The notes beneath the pieces are model-generated. The model searched no databases, had not been told where the DNA came from, and saw only the letters and a program-made list of their open reading frames with translations. Source: an uncultured Lachnospiraceae bacterium (GTDB taxonomy: Bacteria > Bacillota > Clostridia > Lachnospirales > Lachnospiraceae). Taken from it: DNA of 58,989 nt. The DNA is taken from contig ONEJ01000039.1 of NCBI GenBank assembly GCA_900316805.1, forward strand, positions 1 through 58,989, given 5' to 3'. The position numbers and the translations under genes were made by a program. This document shows positions 1-9,015 of the stretch, piece after piece. How positions within the stretch are numbered: position 1 is the first letter of the stretch; the number at the start of each line of letters is the position of its first letter.

Positions 1-14
1 CAATTTGATGCGAG

Positions 15-83
15 TTCCGCTATTCGTCCCCGGAGAATCCAGGTGGCAGGCGGGGGCCGCTGGGAAATCCATGTGGGAAGTTT
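15..83 (+). repeat. Dispersed intergenic repeat, copy A
   Basis: This 69-base stretch reappears in inverted orientation at 58833-58901, and its right half also appears at 17260-17302. The shared core reads GGTGGCAGGCGGGG, then a GC-rich spacer, CTGGGAAATCCATG and TGGGAAGTTT. No reading frame is evident. It lies immediately before a decayed gene. It looks like a member of a genome-wide intergenic repeat family with RNA-folding potential; its function is unknown. Confidence 0.75.
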
Positions 84-745
84 GAATCAATTTATAAATT
101 ATATTTATTCCCAACATTGATCCATATAGCTATTGTTGCGGTATTGGTTGGAGTATTAAAAAGAGCGGGCTGTGAACTAGGATACAATTCGGCTTTAGGG
201 ATAGTGTTGATTATATTGGGAGGCGGATCATCTGCACAAGATTTTTTAATATAAAGCAATCATTTAAAATCTATGCAATAGTAATCGTATTTTTATTGAT
301 GGATTATGGGTCGGAATGGTAATGCACTCATGGGGAATATATTGAGAGCGGTATGCTTATGTTTTGCAGTTGGTTACTGTTAATTCCGGTATACGTTTAT
401 TTTATAAGCTATTTTACCGAAATTTCAATGGTTGAAATTGTCAGTGGAAAATATTGGGTGCTCTTTTTAGGGTCAGTTCTACAACAGATTACAACGGGCT
501 TATTTGAGGAAACTGTATCACGCGGAATTGTGATGAGTGCTTTCAGAAGCCATTACGAGAATTTTAAGTGGCGGCTTTCAGCAGTTATTATTTCAGGCGT
601 TGGATTTGGACTGTCAGAGGAGGTGACGGTAATCGCGTCTGCAGGTCAGGTGCTAAGAGATGTTATCGATCCTTTTCTACTTGGAATTTTGGCGATCGTC
701 ATATGTATAAAGTATGATGCCATTAAAAATACACTTAACAAATAA
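81..745 (+). pseudogene. Decayed CPBP-family intramembrane protease gene
   Basis: Three successive frames together spell one membrane protein. The first (81-254) gives hydrophobic sequence containing FPTLIHIAIVAVLVGVLKR and ends at TAA. The second (about 249-321) continues with SFKIYAIVIVFLLMDYGSEW and ends at TAA. The third (353-745) encodes more membrane segments and the motif FEETVSRG, which matches the EExxxR metal-site signature of CPBP (CAAX-protease and bacteriocin-processing) membrane enzymes. The downstream FGLxH motif is altered to FGLSEE, so a conserved metal-binding His is missing. Two frameshifts plus the lost His argue for a pseudogene. The 130-residue open piece at 353-745 could still be translated, but it lacks the N-terminal helices. 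The region is AT-rich compared with the housekeeping genes that follow. Confidence 0.6.
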
Positions 746-773
746 AGTGGCTATTCGGAATCTCTTTGAATAG

Positions 774-998
774 TTGCCCAACGAATTCATTATGGAATTT
801 TCAGAATTCGGATACAAAACATTACAGGAATTAACATCCAAGGACAACTTTATGTTTGCGGCGGTCATGCTGGATGAAGAAAATGCCAAAGGCGTTGTGG
901 AGAGAGCAACGAGGATTATGATTTTTCAATTATATTTGATACGGTTGAGAATCGGAAAAAACGGCACGATATGCAAAGAAAATATACGGATTCGGTGA
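774..998 (+). pseudogene. Fragment resembling an Rpn / PD-(D/E)XK transposase-family N-terminus
   Basis: The translated piece contains LQELTSKDNFMFAAVMLDEE. This resembles the conserved N-terminus (LTxKDxxFxxVM) of the Rpn/PD-(D/E)XK nuclease-family transposases common in Clostridia. The catalytic core is absent: the match stops after about 40 residues and the rest does not resemble the family. A different frame from about 901 to 1015 (ending TAG) reads as an acidic, protein-like tail rich in D, E and K, so two gene remnants may be joined here. No terminal inverted repeats or target duplications were seen. Best read as a remnant in a decayed accessory patch. Confidence 0.4.
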
Positions 999-1109
999 TC
1001 GAGTCAGAGGAATAGAATCGGGAAATGACCTTTTGCAATCATTTCCTTTATGGTACAATGTAGAAAAAAAATCAAACAATCGCAATTTTTCATAGATGGA
1101 GATTGGGAA

Positions 1110-1937
1110 GTGTTGAATGCAAAGAAAATACTTGATTTGATTTTAATTGTGGTGTTTAGTACATTCTGTTCGGTAAATACATCCAACATGCCGACAGATG
1201 CAAGACATCCGTATGGTGTTTTTATCGGAGCAGAAAAGGAAAAATTGCAGACGCTGAAAAACTATGACACTCTTATTGTTGATGCGGAATGTTTGACAGC
1301 TGAGAATATTGATACAATGTTCAAAAACGGAAACAACGAGATATATTCCTACCTTAATATTGGTTCGATTGAGAGTTTTCGCAGCTATTATGAAGAATTT
1401 CTGCCCCTTACCATGGGTGAATATGAAAATTGGGATGATGAAAAGTGGATAGATATCTCATCAGAACAATGGCAGACCCACATCCGTGAAGCGGCAGATG
1501 AGCTATTAGACAAGGGAGTTTCAGGAATATTTGTGGATAATACGGATGTTTACTATGTCTTTCATGAGCAGAAAATGTACAATGCGTTAATAGATATTTT
1601 CAACATTTTTTCTAAAAAAGAAGTAGAGGTAATCGTGAATGGCGGTGATGTGTTCATAAGTGAAGCTATAAACAATTGCTCTGTTCCATCCTGCATAAAA
1701 GCCGTCAATCAGGAAAATGTCTTTACATCAATAGATTTCGATGAGCAATCTTTTGGGGAAAATAATCGGCAGGATAGAGAGTATTTTATTGATTACCTTG
1801 ATATTTGCAAACAAAAGGGACTTGATGTTTTTCTTATCGAATACGGCGCAAAGGATAAGCTGAAAGAAAAAATCATGTGTTATTGTGATGAGAATGATTT
1901 TGTTTGCTATTTCGCAGATTCTATCGCACTTGATTGA
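1110..1937 (+). CDS. Secreted GH114-like TIM-barrel glycosidase, putative
   Basis: The preferred start is GTG 1110, because GGAG at 1098-1101 lies 8 bases upstream and the protein then opens with a Lys pair and a hydrophobic run (ILDLILIVVFSTF), a plausible signal peptide or signal anchor. The 275-residue product resembles the endo-alpha-1,4-polygalactosaminidase (GH114) / TM1410-like fold: residues such as YDTLIVDAE, IYSYLNIGSIE, GVSGIFVDNTDVY and VNGGD follow the expected beta-strand and catalytic-loop order, with the Asp in FVDN as a likely catalytic acid. GH114 members act on galactosamine-containing exopolysaccharides. It lies between decayed genes and the priA cluster and has AT-rich codon use, consistent with horizontal acquisition. 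The substrate is unknown. Confidence 0.6.
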   Translation: MLNAKKILDLILIVVFSTFCSVNTSNMPTDARHPYGVFIGAEKEKLQTLKNYDTLIVDAECLTAENIDTMFKNGNNEIYSYLNIGSIESFRSYYEEFLPLTMGEYENWDDEKWIDISSEQWQTHIREAADELLDKGVSGIFVDNTDVYYVFHEQKMYNALIDIFNIFSKKEVEVIVNGGDVFISEAINNCSVPSCIKAVNQENVFTSIDFDEQSFGENNRQDREYFIDYLDICKQKGLDVFLIEYGAKDKLKEKIMCYCDENDFVCYFADSIALD

Positions 1938-1989
1938 AATATTTCACAGGTGCTATTGATTGGGCTTAAAATCTGCCCAAGGGAGATGA

Positions 1990-2091
1990 ATGAAGCTGTT
2001 TTGGGCGGAAAAATTAAAGAATGATAAGTCAAAGAGAAAGCAATATGCCGGAATGGCCGGGATGCATCAACAATATATAAGAGGGAGGTGA
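1990..2091 (+). CDS. Possible 33-residue basic peptide upstream of priA
   Basis: A short frame starts at ATG 1990, just after GGGAGA, and ends at TGA 2089-2091, inside the priA ribosome-binding site. The product is basic (several Lys and Arg) with a run QYAGMAGMHQQYIRG. The overlap of its stop with the priA Shine-Dalgarno would suit translational coupling. It matches no family I recognise and could equally be the tail of a gene truncated by the rearrangement upstream. Confidence 0.25.
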   Translation: MKLFWAEKLKNDKSKRKQYAGMAGMHQQYIRGR

Positions 2092-2095
2092 GCAC

Positions 2096-4342
2096 GTGGC
2101 CTATGCAAATGTAATCGTAGATATATCTGTTGACAAACTGGATAAGACATTCCAGTACCGGATCCCGGAGGAACTGGAAAATCGTATCAAACCGGGAGTG
2201 CAGGTGGATATCCCCTTTGGAAACCGCAGGCTCACCGGATATGTGGTGGAAGTGACGGATACGCCGGAGTTTGATGAGACAAGGATTAAGCCGCTTTTTG
2301 GCATCCATGGGGGCAGCGTGCCCATGGAGTCCCAGCTGATCGCTCTGGCAGCGTGGATTAGGAAGAATTATGGTTCTACCATGAATCAGGCACTGAAGGC
2401 GGTGCTTCCCATCCGCCGGAAAACGAAGGAAATCGAGAAAAGAAAGATTTTACTTAATAAATCCCGGGAGGAGGCCGCCAGATTATTGGTTCTCTATGAG
2501 GAGAAGCACTATACGGCGAAGGCGAGGCTGCTGCGGGAACTGCTGCAGTCTGGCGGGAATCCTTTGGACTATACATACGCCGTGGGTCAGCTGCGCCTGA
2601 CCGCAGCCACCATCCGCAGTCTGGAAAAGGACGGTATTATCACCATCGTTTCCAGCACCCACTATCGGAATCCTGTGTCCCACCTTGAGCAGAAGGAATA
2701 CTGCCTGACGCTGAACGAAAACCAGCGGCAGGTCACGGAGGCAATCCTTAAGGATATCCGGGAGGGAAAGGCACAGACCTATCTCTTAAAGGGCGTCACC
2801 GGCAGCGGCAAGACGGAGGTCTACATGGAACTGATCGCCCATGTGATTGCCGGGGGAAAACAGGCTATTGTGCTGATTCCGGAAATTGCCCTGACCTACC
2901 AGACGGTGATGCGTTTTTATAACCGTTTTGGAGACCGGGTGTCCATCATGAACTCCCGCCTTTCCCAGGGGGAACGCTACGATCAGTATGAACGGGCGAA
3001 AGCGGGGGATATTGATATTATGATAGGACCGCGATCTGCGCTTTTTGCCCCTTTTGCCAATCTGGGACTGATCATCATTGATGAGGAACATGAGAATTCC
3101 TATAAAAGTGAGACGGCACCCTGTTACCATGCGAGAAATGTGGCTATAGAGCGGGCGAAAATGTGTCACGCAGCTGTGGTACTGGGGTCAGCCACCCCCT
3201 CGGTGGAAAGTTATTATCAGGCACAGATGGGAAACTATCATCTTCTGGAGTTAAATGAACGGGTGCAGAAGAAGCCCCTGCCGGACTGTGAGATCGTGGA
3301 TCTGCGGGAAGAACTGAAGCTTGGCAACCGCTCGATTTTAAGCGAACGACTGCAGGAATTGATGGAGGAACGCCTGAAAAATCACGAGCAGATCATGCTT
3401 TTTTTGAACCGGAGAGGAATTTCTTCATTTATTTCATGCAGATCCTGTGGAAATGTGGTAAAATGTCCTCATTGCGATGTGTCATTGAGCCAGCACGAGG
3501 GAAACCGGCTGGTGTGCCACTACTGTGGCTACGAGACGATAATGCCTAAGGTGTGCCCTTCCTGTGGCAGTAAATATCTGGGAGGCTTTAAGGCGGGAAC
3601 CCAGAAAATCGAGATGCTGGTACAAAAGAGGTTCCCTGAGGCGCGGATCCTTCGGATGGATTATGACAGTACCCGCACCAAGGATTCTTACGAGAAAATT
3701 CTTAAGACTTTTTCCCATCATGAGGCAGATATTCTCATCGGAACCCAGATGATCGTAAAGGGACACGATTTTGCAGATGTGACCCTTGTGGGTGTTCTGG
3801 CGGCAGATATGTCTTTGCATGTACCGGATTTCCATGCGGCGGAGAGGACCTTCCAGCTTCTGACTCAGGCAGTGGGTCGTGCTGGCAGAGGAAACCGGCC
3901 GGGGCAGGCGGTGATTCAGACCTATGATCCGGAGCATTTTGCCCTGCAGGCTGCCGCAAAGCAGGACTATGAGGCCTTTTACCGGCAGGAGATCGCTTAC
4001 CGGGAACTGATGCATTATCCGCCGGTGTGGAATCTTCTGTTGATCAGCTGTGCCGGCAGCGAAGAGGCGGAGACCGGAAAGGCCGCCGCTGTCATCGCGA
4101 AACTTCTGCAGGATAGAATTCTGCCGGAAGTTTCGAAGATGGGAAGGATTCTTCTGGTGGGGCCTTCGGATGCTTCAATCGCAAAAATTAATGATATATA
4201 TCGCAAAGTGATCTACATGAAGGGAGAGGATTATCAGGCTCTCGTCTCTGCAAAGGACGCCCTTGAGCCTTATTTCAGAGAGAACAAGGCCTTTTCCCAT
4301 GTGACAATACAGTTTAATTTCAACCCGACAAGTGGTTTTTAG
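2096..4342 (+). CDS. priA: Primosomal replication restart helicase PriA
   Basis: A 748-residue superfamily 2 helicase that recognises abandoned forks and reloads the replisome. GTG 2096 is the start, with GGGAGG 7 bases before it. In order: the N-terminal DNA-binding domain (residues 1-100), a winged-helix region, the helicase with Walker A GVTGSGKTE near residue 235 and the DEEH box near 328, a zinc-binding insert with paired cysteines (CRSCGNVVKCPHC, then CHYC and CPSC, about 445-495), and the helicase C domain with QAVGRAGRG near 590. Length is normal for Firmicutes PriA. It heads a conserved cluster and is followed by def after 10 bases. The usual upstream neighbours (gmk, rpoZ, coaBC) are replaced here by accessory DNA. 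Confidence 0.96.
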   Translation: MAYANVIVDISVDKLDKTFQYRIPEELENRIKPGVQVDIPFGNRRLTGYVVEVTDTPEFDETRIKPLFGIHGGSVPMESQLIALAAWIRKNYGSTMNQALKAVLPIRRKTKEIEKRKILLNKSREEAARLLVLYEEKHYTAKARLLRELLQSGGNPLDYTYAVGQLRLTAATIRSLEKDGIITIVSSTHYRNPVSHLEQKEYCLTLNENQRQVTEAILKDIREGKAQTYLLKGVTGSGKTEVYMELIAHVIAGGKQAIVLIPEIALTYQTVMRFYNRFGDRVSIMNSRLSQGERYDQYERAKAGDIDIMIGPRSALFAPFANLGLIIIDEEHENSYKSETAPCYHARNVAIERAKMCHAAVVLGSATPSVESYYQAQMGNYHLLELNERVQKKPLPDCEIVDLREELKLGNRSILSERLQELMEERLKNHEQIMLFLNRRGISSFISCRSCGNVVKCPHCDVSLSQHEGNRLVCHYCGYETIMPKVCPSCGSKYLGGFKAGTQKIEMLVQKRFPEARILRMDYDSTRTKDSYEKILKTFSHHEADILIGTQMIVKGHDFADVTLVGVLAADMSLHVPDFHAAERTFQLLTQAVGRAGRGNRPGQAVIQTYDPEHFALQAAAKQDYEAFYRQEIAYRELMHYPPVWNLLLISCAGSEEAETGKAAAVIAKLLQDRILPEVSKMGRILLVGPSDASIAKINDIYRKVIYMKGEDYQALVSAKDALEPYFRENKAFSHVTIQFNFNPTSGF

Positions 4343-4352
4343 GAGGTTTATG

Positions 4353-4841
4353 ATGGCAATTAGAACAATTCGTCTGCAGGGTGATCCTGTACTGACAAAG
4401 GTATGCAGACCAATCACAGAGGTGACAGAGCGCATCCGGCTTCTGGCAGAGGACATGGTGGAGACCATGTATGAGGCCAATGGTGTGGGGCTTGCGGCTC
4501 CCCAGGTGGGAATTCTCAAGCGCCTTGTGGTGATCGATGTGGGAGACGAGAACGGACCATACATTATGATCAATCCGGAAATTCTGGAAACCTCCGGGGA
4601 GCAGACCGGAGATGAGGGATGTCTGAGTCTTCCCGGTAAGGCCGGTTGTGTCACAAGGCCTAATTATGTGAAGGCAAAATATTACGATCTGGATATGAAC
4701 GAGTGTGAGGTGGAGGGCGAGGAGCTTCTGGCCCGTGCCATCTGCCATGAACTGGATCATCTGGACGGGCATATGTATGTGGAAAAGGTAACCGGAGGAC
4801 TGCATGATGTGACTGCAGAGCCACAGGAGGATGAAGCGTAA
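4353..4841 (+). CDS. def: Peptide deformylase
   Basis: Removes the N-formyl group from nascent proteins using a metal centre. The 162-residue product has the three family motifs: GVGLAAPQVG near residue 45, EGCLSLPG near 88 (Cys is a metal ligand), and HELDHLDG near 132 (both His bind metal, Glu is catalytic). The start is ATG 4353 rather than the adjacent ATG 4350, because AGGAGG at 4341-4346 is 6 bases away from the former. The Shine-Dalgarno overlaps the priA stop codon, and the gene runs directly into fmt, which provides the formyl-Met that this enzyme removes. The acidic tail after HELDHLDG is short and variable, as expected. Confidence 0.96.
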   Translation: MAIRTIRLQGDPVLTKVCRPITEVTERIRLLAEDMVETMYEANGVGLAAPQVGILKRLVVIDVGDENGPYIMINPEILETSGEQTGDEGCLSLPGKAGCVTRPNYVKAKYYDLDMNECEVEGEELLARAICHELDHLDGHMYVEKVTGGLHDVTAEPQEDEA

Positions 4842-4842
4842 G

Positions 4843-5775
4843 ATGAGAGTGATATTTATGGGAACACCGGATTTTGCGGTGGCATCCTTAGAGGAGATCA
4901 TAAAGGCAGGCCATGAGGTTGTACTTGTGGTCACCCAGCCGGACAAACCCAGGGGCAGAGGCAAGTCCCTGGCATTTCCACCGGTGAAGGAATGTGCCCT
5001 GTCTCACGACATTGAGGTGTTCCAGCCCGGACGGATCAGGGATGACGCCAATGTGGAATATTTAAAGAAATATCAGCCGGATATTATTATCGTGGCTGCT
5101 TTCGGGCAAATCCTGCCCAAGAGTATTCTGGATCTGCCGAAATATGGCTGTGTGAATGTCCACGCATCTCTGCTGCCCAAGTACCGGGGGGCAGCCCCAA
5201 TTCAGTGGGCGGTCATCAACGGCGATGAAATTACCGGTGTGACCACCATGCGGATGGACGTGGGACTGGATACGGGCGACATGATCGCCAAACGACAGGT
5301 GCGGATTGAGAAGGATGAGACCGGCGGCAGCCTTTTTGACAAGCTGGCAGACACCGGAGCGAAGCTCTGTGTGGAAACCATGGATATGCTGGAAAAGGGA
5401 ACGGCCACCTTCACACCCCAGAACAATGAGGAAAGCACCCATACCAGAATGATTACCAAGGAGCTCGGCAACATTGACTGGACAAAGTCGGCGGTGGAAA
5501 TTGAGCGGCTGATCCGGGGCTTAAATCCCTGGCCCAGCGCCTATACACATCTGGATAACAAGACTTTCAAAATCTGGAAAGCAGAGATTTCAGAGGAGAC
5601 CGGTGGCTATGAGCCGGGCTGCATTGTCCGTGGAGAAAAGGACCAGCTTCTGATACAGACCGGGGATGGAACCCTTGCTCTTAAGGAGGTTCAGCTGGAG
5701 GGTAAAAAACGCATGGACACCGGCTCTTTCCTCCGGGGCTATACCGTGGAGCCTGGAACCTTTTTGATAGAGTAA
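4843..5775 (+). CDS. fmt: Methionyl-tRNA formyltransferase
   Basis: Transfers a formyl group from 10-formyl-tetrahydrofolate to Met-tRNA(fMet). The 310-residue product begins MRVIFMGTPDFAV, the canonical N-terminus. An in-frame ATG at 4831 touches the AGGAGG directly, so ATG 4843 is the better start. The catalytic loop NVHASLLPKYRGAAPIQWA (around residues 105-125) carries the Asn-His pair, and GLDTGD near 145 completes the active site. The C-terminal OB-fold domain that binds the tRNA acceptor follows from about residue 205. It sits 1 base after the def stop, so def and fmt are clearly co-transcribed. Confidence 0.96.
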   Translation: MRVIFMGTPDFAVASLEEIIKAGHEVVLVVTQPDKPRGRGKSLAFPPVKECALSHDIEVFQPGRIRDDANVEYLKKYQPDIIIVAAFGQILPKSILDLPKYGCVNVHASLLPKYRGAAPIQWAVINGDEITGVTTMRMDVGLDTGDMIAKRQVRIEKDETGGSLFDKLADTGAKLCVETMDMLEKGTATFTPQNNEESTHTRMITKELGNIDWTKSAVEIERLIRGLNPWPSAYTHLDNKTFKIWKAEISEETGGYEPGCIVRGEKDQLLIQTGDGTLALKEVQLEGKKRMDTGSFLRGYTVEPGTFLIE

Positions 5776-5799
5776 ATTTGGTAGAAAGGAGTTGTAAGT

Positions 5800-6504
5800 A
5801 TGCCATTTATCTATTGGGACCCAACCTATTTTCTGATTATTATCGGAGCGATTATCTGCTCCGTCGCATCGGCCAGAGTGCGGACAACCTTCAACAAATA
5901 TTCCGGTTACCGCAATATGTCCGGTATGACCGGCGCCCAGGCGGCCCAGCGGATTTTACATGCGGCGGGTATTTATGATGTGACCATTAAGCGTATTTCC
6001 GGCAGCCTCACAGACCACTATAATCCGGCCAACAAAACCTTGAATCTGTCGGAAAGTGTCTGTAACCAGACATCGGTGGCAGCCGTGGGAGTAGCCGCCC
6101 ACGAGTGCGGCCATGCCATCCAGCATGCGAGAGGTTATCTGCCCCTGAAGCTTCGGACGGCCTTTGTGCCCATTGCCAATTTTGGTTCTACTCTGGCGTG
6201 GCCGGTGCTTCTGATCGGGCTGTTTATGAATAACCGCTCCTCCATGACCATCATCCATATTGGTATTTTCCTGTTTTCTTTTTCTCTGATTTTTCAGCTT
6301 CTGACTCTTCCGGTGGAGTTTGATGCTTCCAGAAGGGCTATGGCGCAGCTGAGAGAGCAGGGTATTCTTGGAGAACAGGAACTTCATGGAACGAGAAAGG
6401 TGCTGAAAGCAGCCGCCCTCACCTATGTTGCCAGCGCAGCAGCCGCAATCTTACAGCTGCTTCGGGTAATCATACTTTTTGGAGGAAGAGATCGTGACGA
6501 CTGA
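5800..6504 (+). CDS. YugP-family membrane zinc metallopeptidase
   Basis: A 234-residue membrane protein of the Zn_peptidase_2 (YugP) family. An N-terminal membrane helix (YFLIIIGAIICSV) is followed by a cytoplasmic region with the HExxH-type motif AHECGHAIQHA near residue 103, two central hydrophobic helices (about 125-180), then VEFDASRRAM, whose Glu is the probable third metal ligand, and a final hydrophobic helix. GGAG at 5787-5790 supports ATG 5800. The gene is inserted between fmt and rsmB, an arrangement common in Clostridia. Its substrate is not established. The stop overlaps the start of rsmB by 11 bases, so translation of the two is probably coupled. Confidence 0.85.
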   Translation: MPFIYWDPTYFLIIIGAIICSVASARVRTTFNKYSGYRNMSGMTGAQAAQRILHAAGIYDVTIKRISGSLTDHYNPANKTLNLSESVCNQTSVAAVGVAAHECGHAIQHARGYLPLKLRTAFVPIANFGSTLAWPVLLIGLFMNNRSSMTIIHIGIFLFSFSLIFQLLTLPVEFDASRRAMAQLREQGILGEQELHGTRKVLKAAALTYVASAAAAILQLLRVIILFGGRDRDD

Positions 6505-7816
6505 TGTCAATACCAGAGCCCTTGTCCTCGAGATGCTGATGGAGGTCAACGAAAAAGACCAGTACAGTCATCTTGTGCTGCGACAGGTGCTGGAAAAATA
6601 TCAATATCTGGACAAACATGAGCGGGCCTTTCTGACCCGCCTTTTTGAAGGAGCTGTGGAAAAGGGCATCACTTTGGATTATGTGATCAACTGCTTTTCC
6701 AAAACGAAGGTGAAGAAGATGAAGCCCCTCATCCGGAATCTGCTTCGCATGAGTGTGTATCAGCTTCTGTATATGGACGCAGTGCCGGATTCCGCTGCCA
6801 TCAACGAGGCGGTTAAACTTGCCAGAAAGCGGGGATTTTGCGGTTTATCCGGTTTTGTCAACGGTGTGCTCCGGACGGTCGCAAGAAAGAAACAGGAGAT
6901 TGTCTGGCCAAAGGAGTCAGAAAATCCGGTGGAGGCTTTCAGTGTTCGCTATTCCATGCCGGAATGGATCATCGAGGAGTGGTGTCTGGATTATGGCAGG
7001 GACAAGACCATTCAGATCCTGAAGGAATTTTCAGAAAAAAAGTCTTTGGAAAAGAAACTCACGGTGAGGACGAATCTAAGCCGGTGCACGCCGGAGGAAC
7101 TTCGGAGAAAGCTGGAGGCAGAAGGTGTGCAGGTAGAAGAGATTCCGGGAATTCCCTACGCCTTTGCCATTTCCGGATTCGATTACCTGGCAGGCCTTGA
7201 CAGTTTTGCGGAAGGCCTGTTTTATGTGCAGGATGTAAGCTCCATGATGGTGGCAGAGACTGCCGAGCCGAAGCCGGGAGATTATGTCATTGACGTCTGC
7301 GCCGCACCGGGAGGAAAAAGCACCCACATGGCGGAGCTGATGCAGGGCACCGGCATGGTAGAGGCCAGGGATCTGACGGAGTACAAGGTGGGGCTCATGG
7401 AAGAGAACCGTATCCGCCATGGTCTTTCCAATATGATGGCGGTGCAGCAGGATGCCCTGGTTTATGATGAAGCATCCCATGAGAAGGCAGACGTGCTGGT
7501 TTGCGACCTGCCCTGTTCCGGCCTTGGTGTTATGGCAAAGAAGACGGACATCCGCTATAAGATGACGAAGGAGAAGGCAGAGAAACTGGCACTTTTGCAG
7601 CGGCAGATTTTAAATGTGGTTCATGATTATGTAAAGCCGGGGGGGATACTTCTCTATAGCACCTGCACGATTCGAAAGTCAGAAAATGAGGAGAACGTGG
7701 ACTGGTTTCTTTCCAAGCATTCGGAGTTCTCTCTGGAAATGATGCGGCAGATGTATCCAGGGGAAGTCGGAAACGATGGATTTTTCCTGGCGAAATTGGT
7801 GAAAAAAGATGAATGA
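6494..7816 (+). CDS. rsmB: 16S rRNA (cytosine-967-C5) methyltransferase RsmB
   Basis: SAM-dependent methyltransferase that modifies C967 of 16S rRNA. The start is GTG 6494, 8 bases after GGAGG at 6481-6485; an upstream in-frame TTG at 6479 lacks a site. Of about 440 residues, the first 140 form the NusB-like RNA-binding domain, followed by a linker and a Rossmann methyltransferase. The SAM loop is VCAAPGGKSTH near residue 270. The two cysteines of the family lie in DLPCSGLG (near 340, motif IV) and STCTI (near 390, the catalytic Cys of motif VI). It overlaps yugP by 11 bases and rlmN by 8 bases, consistent with a tightly coupled translation-maturation operon. Confidence 0.95.
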   Translation: MTTDVNTRALVLEMLMEVNEKDQYSHLVLRQVLEKYQYLDKHERAFLTRLFEGAVEKGITLDYVINCFSKTKVKKMKPLIRNLLRMSVYQLLYMDAVPDSAAINEAVKLARKRGFCGLSGFVNGVLRTVARKKQEIVWPKESENPVEAFSVRYSMPEWIIEEWCLDYGRDKTIQILKEFSEKKSLEKKLTVRTNLSRCTPEELRRKLEAEGVQVEEIPGIPYAFAISGFDYLAGLDSFAEGLFYVQDVSSMMVAETAEPKPGDYVIDVCAAPGGKSTHMAELMQGTGMVEARDLTEYKVGLMEENRIRHGLSNMMAVQQDALVYDEASHEKADVLVCDLPCSGLGVMAKKTDIRYKMTKEKAEKLALLQRQILNVVHDYVKPGGILLYSTCTIRKSENEENVDWFLSKHSEFSLEMMRQMYPGEVGNDGFFLAKLVKKDE

Positions 7817-8858
7817 AAAAACAGATATCAAATCCTTAAATCGGACAGAACTGGAAGAACTTCTGACGGAAATGGGGGAAAAGAGCTTCCGGGCCAGGCA
7901 GATCTATGAGTGGCTTCATGTGAAGCAGGTGAATTCTTTTGAAGAAATGTCCAATCTCTCCAAAGCTTTGCGGGAAAAGCTGGAGCATAGCTGCAGGATC
8001 ACAGCACTTAAGAAGGAACAGGTTCAGGTTTCCAGACTGGACGGCACAAGAAAGTATCTGTTTGCCCTGGGAGATGGAAATCTGATCGAGAGCGTGCTGA
8101 TGCGCTATAAGCACGGAAACTCGGTATGTATTTCCTCCCAGGTGGGCTGCCGGATGGGCTGTAAGTTCTGCGCTTCCACCCTGGATGGGCTGGTGCGGGG
8201 GCTGACACCTTCGGAGATGCTGGATCAGATCTATGCCATTGGAAAGGATATCGGGGAGCGGATCTCCAATGTGGTGGTAATGGGAACCGGGGAACCCATG
8301 GATAATTTCGACAATCTGTTGAAATTTATAGAAATCCTGACGGATGAAAATGGTCTGAATATCAGCCAGAGGAATGTGACGGTTTCCACCTGCGGAATTG
8401 TCCCCAAGATCAGGGAGCTTGCGGATAAAAAATTATCCATCACGCTGGCATTGTCCTTGCATGCGTCCAATCAGAAAAAGCGTCTGGAGCTGATGCCGGT
8501 GGCCAACAAATATGATATTCATGAGGTTATAGACGCCTGCAAATACTATTTTGCCCAGACCGGCAGGAGAGTCACCTTTGAATACAGTCTTGTGGGAAAT
8601 GTCAATGACACTGATGAGGATGCCAGAGAACTGGCGGCTTTGATCGCCGGGATGAACTGCCACGTAAATCTCATTCCGGTCAATCCGATCAAGGAGAGAG
8701 ATTATGTGCAGTCGAACCGGGATGCGATTCTGGCCTTTCAGCACAAACTGGAGCACAGCGGCATCAATGTCACCATACGCCGTGAGATGGGGCGGGATAT
8801 CGATGGGGCCTGCGGCCAGTTGAGAAGGAAGTACGCCGTCACCCACAGGGAGCTTTGA
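7809..8858 (+). CDS. rlmN: Dual-specificity RNA methyltransferase RlmN
   Basis: Radical SAM enzyme that methylates C2 of A2503 in 23S rRNA and A37 in some tRNAs. The 349-residue protein has the radical SAM cysteines in CRMGCKFC (Cys114, Cys118, Cys121) and the second catalytic Cys in GACGQL near residue 335, which forms the methylated intermediate. The glycine-rich SAM motif MGTGEPMDN is near 158-166. The N-terminal helical RNA-binding domain is complete. ATG 7809 overlaps the rsmB stop by 8 bases. It is the last gene of the first transcription block, because a promoter-like sequence lies between it and prpC. Confidence 0.96.
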   Translation: MNEKTDIKSLNRTELEELLTEMGEKSFRARQIYEWLHVKQVNSFEEMSNLSKALREKLEHSCRITALKKEQVQVSRLDGTRKYLFALGDGNLIESVLMRYKHGNSVCISSQVGCRMGCKFCASTLDGLVRGLTPSEMLDQIYAIGKDIGERISNVVVMGTGEPMDNFDNLLKFIEILTDENGLNISQRNVTVSTCGIVPKIRELADKKLSITLALSLHASNQKKRLELMPVANKYDIHEVIDACKYYFAQTGRRVTFEYSLVGNVNDTDEDARELAALIAGMNCHVNLIPVNPIKERDYVQSNRDAILAFQHKLEHSGINVTIRREMGRDIDGACGQLRRKYAVTHREL

Positions 8859-8934
8859 TACAAAATGGTTACTGCAGGGATTGGTCATTAACAAAAATCG
8901 TAAATATCACCTCCCGGTGGAGGTTACGTTGTTC

Positions 8935-8963
8935 TTGCATATGATGCGTCTATGTGCTAATAT
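8935..8963 (+). promoter_or_regulatory. Putative sigma-A promoter for prpC-prkC
   Basis: TTGCAT at 8935-8940 is followed after exactly 17 bases by TAATAT at 8958-8963, 52 bases before the prpC start. Just upstream (8909-8924) is a perfect palindrome ACCTCC-CGGT-GGAGGT with no T-tract. That could be an operator or a weak hairpin at the end of the rlmN message. Confidence 0.5.
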
Positions 8964-9015
8964 GGACAGAAGATGGGGCATTGTGTTTTGTTTTATATGA
9001 GAAAGGATAAAGCGT

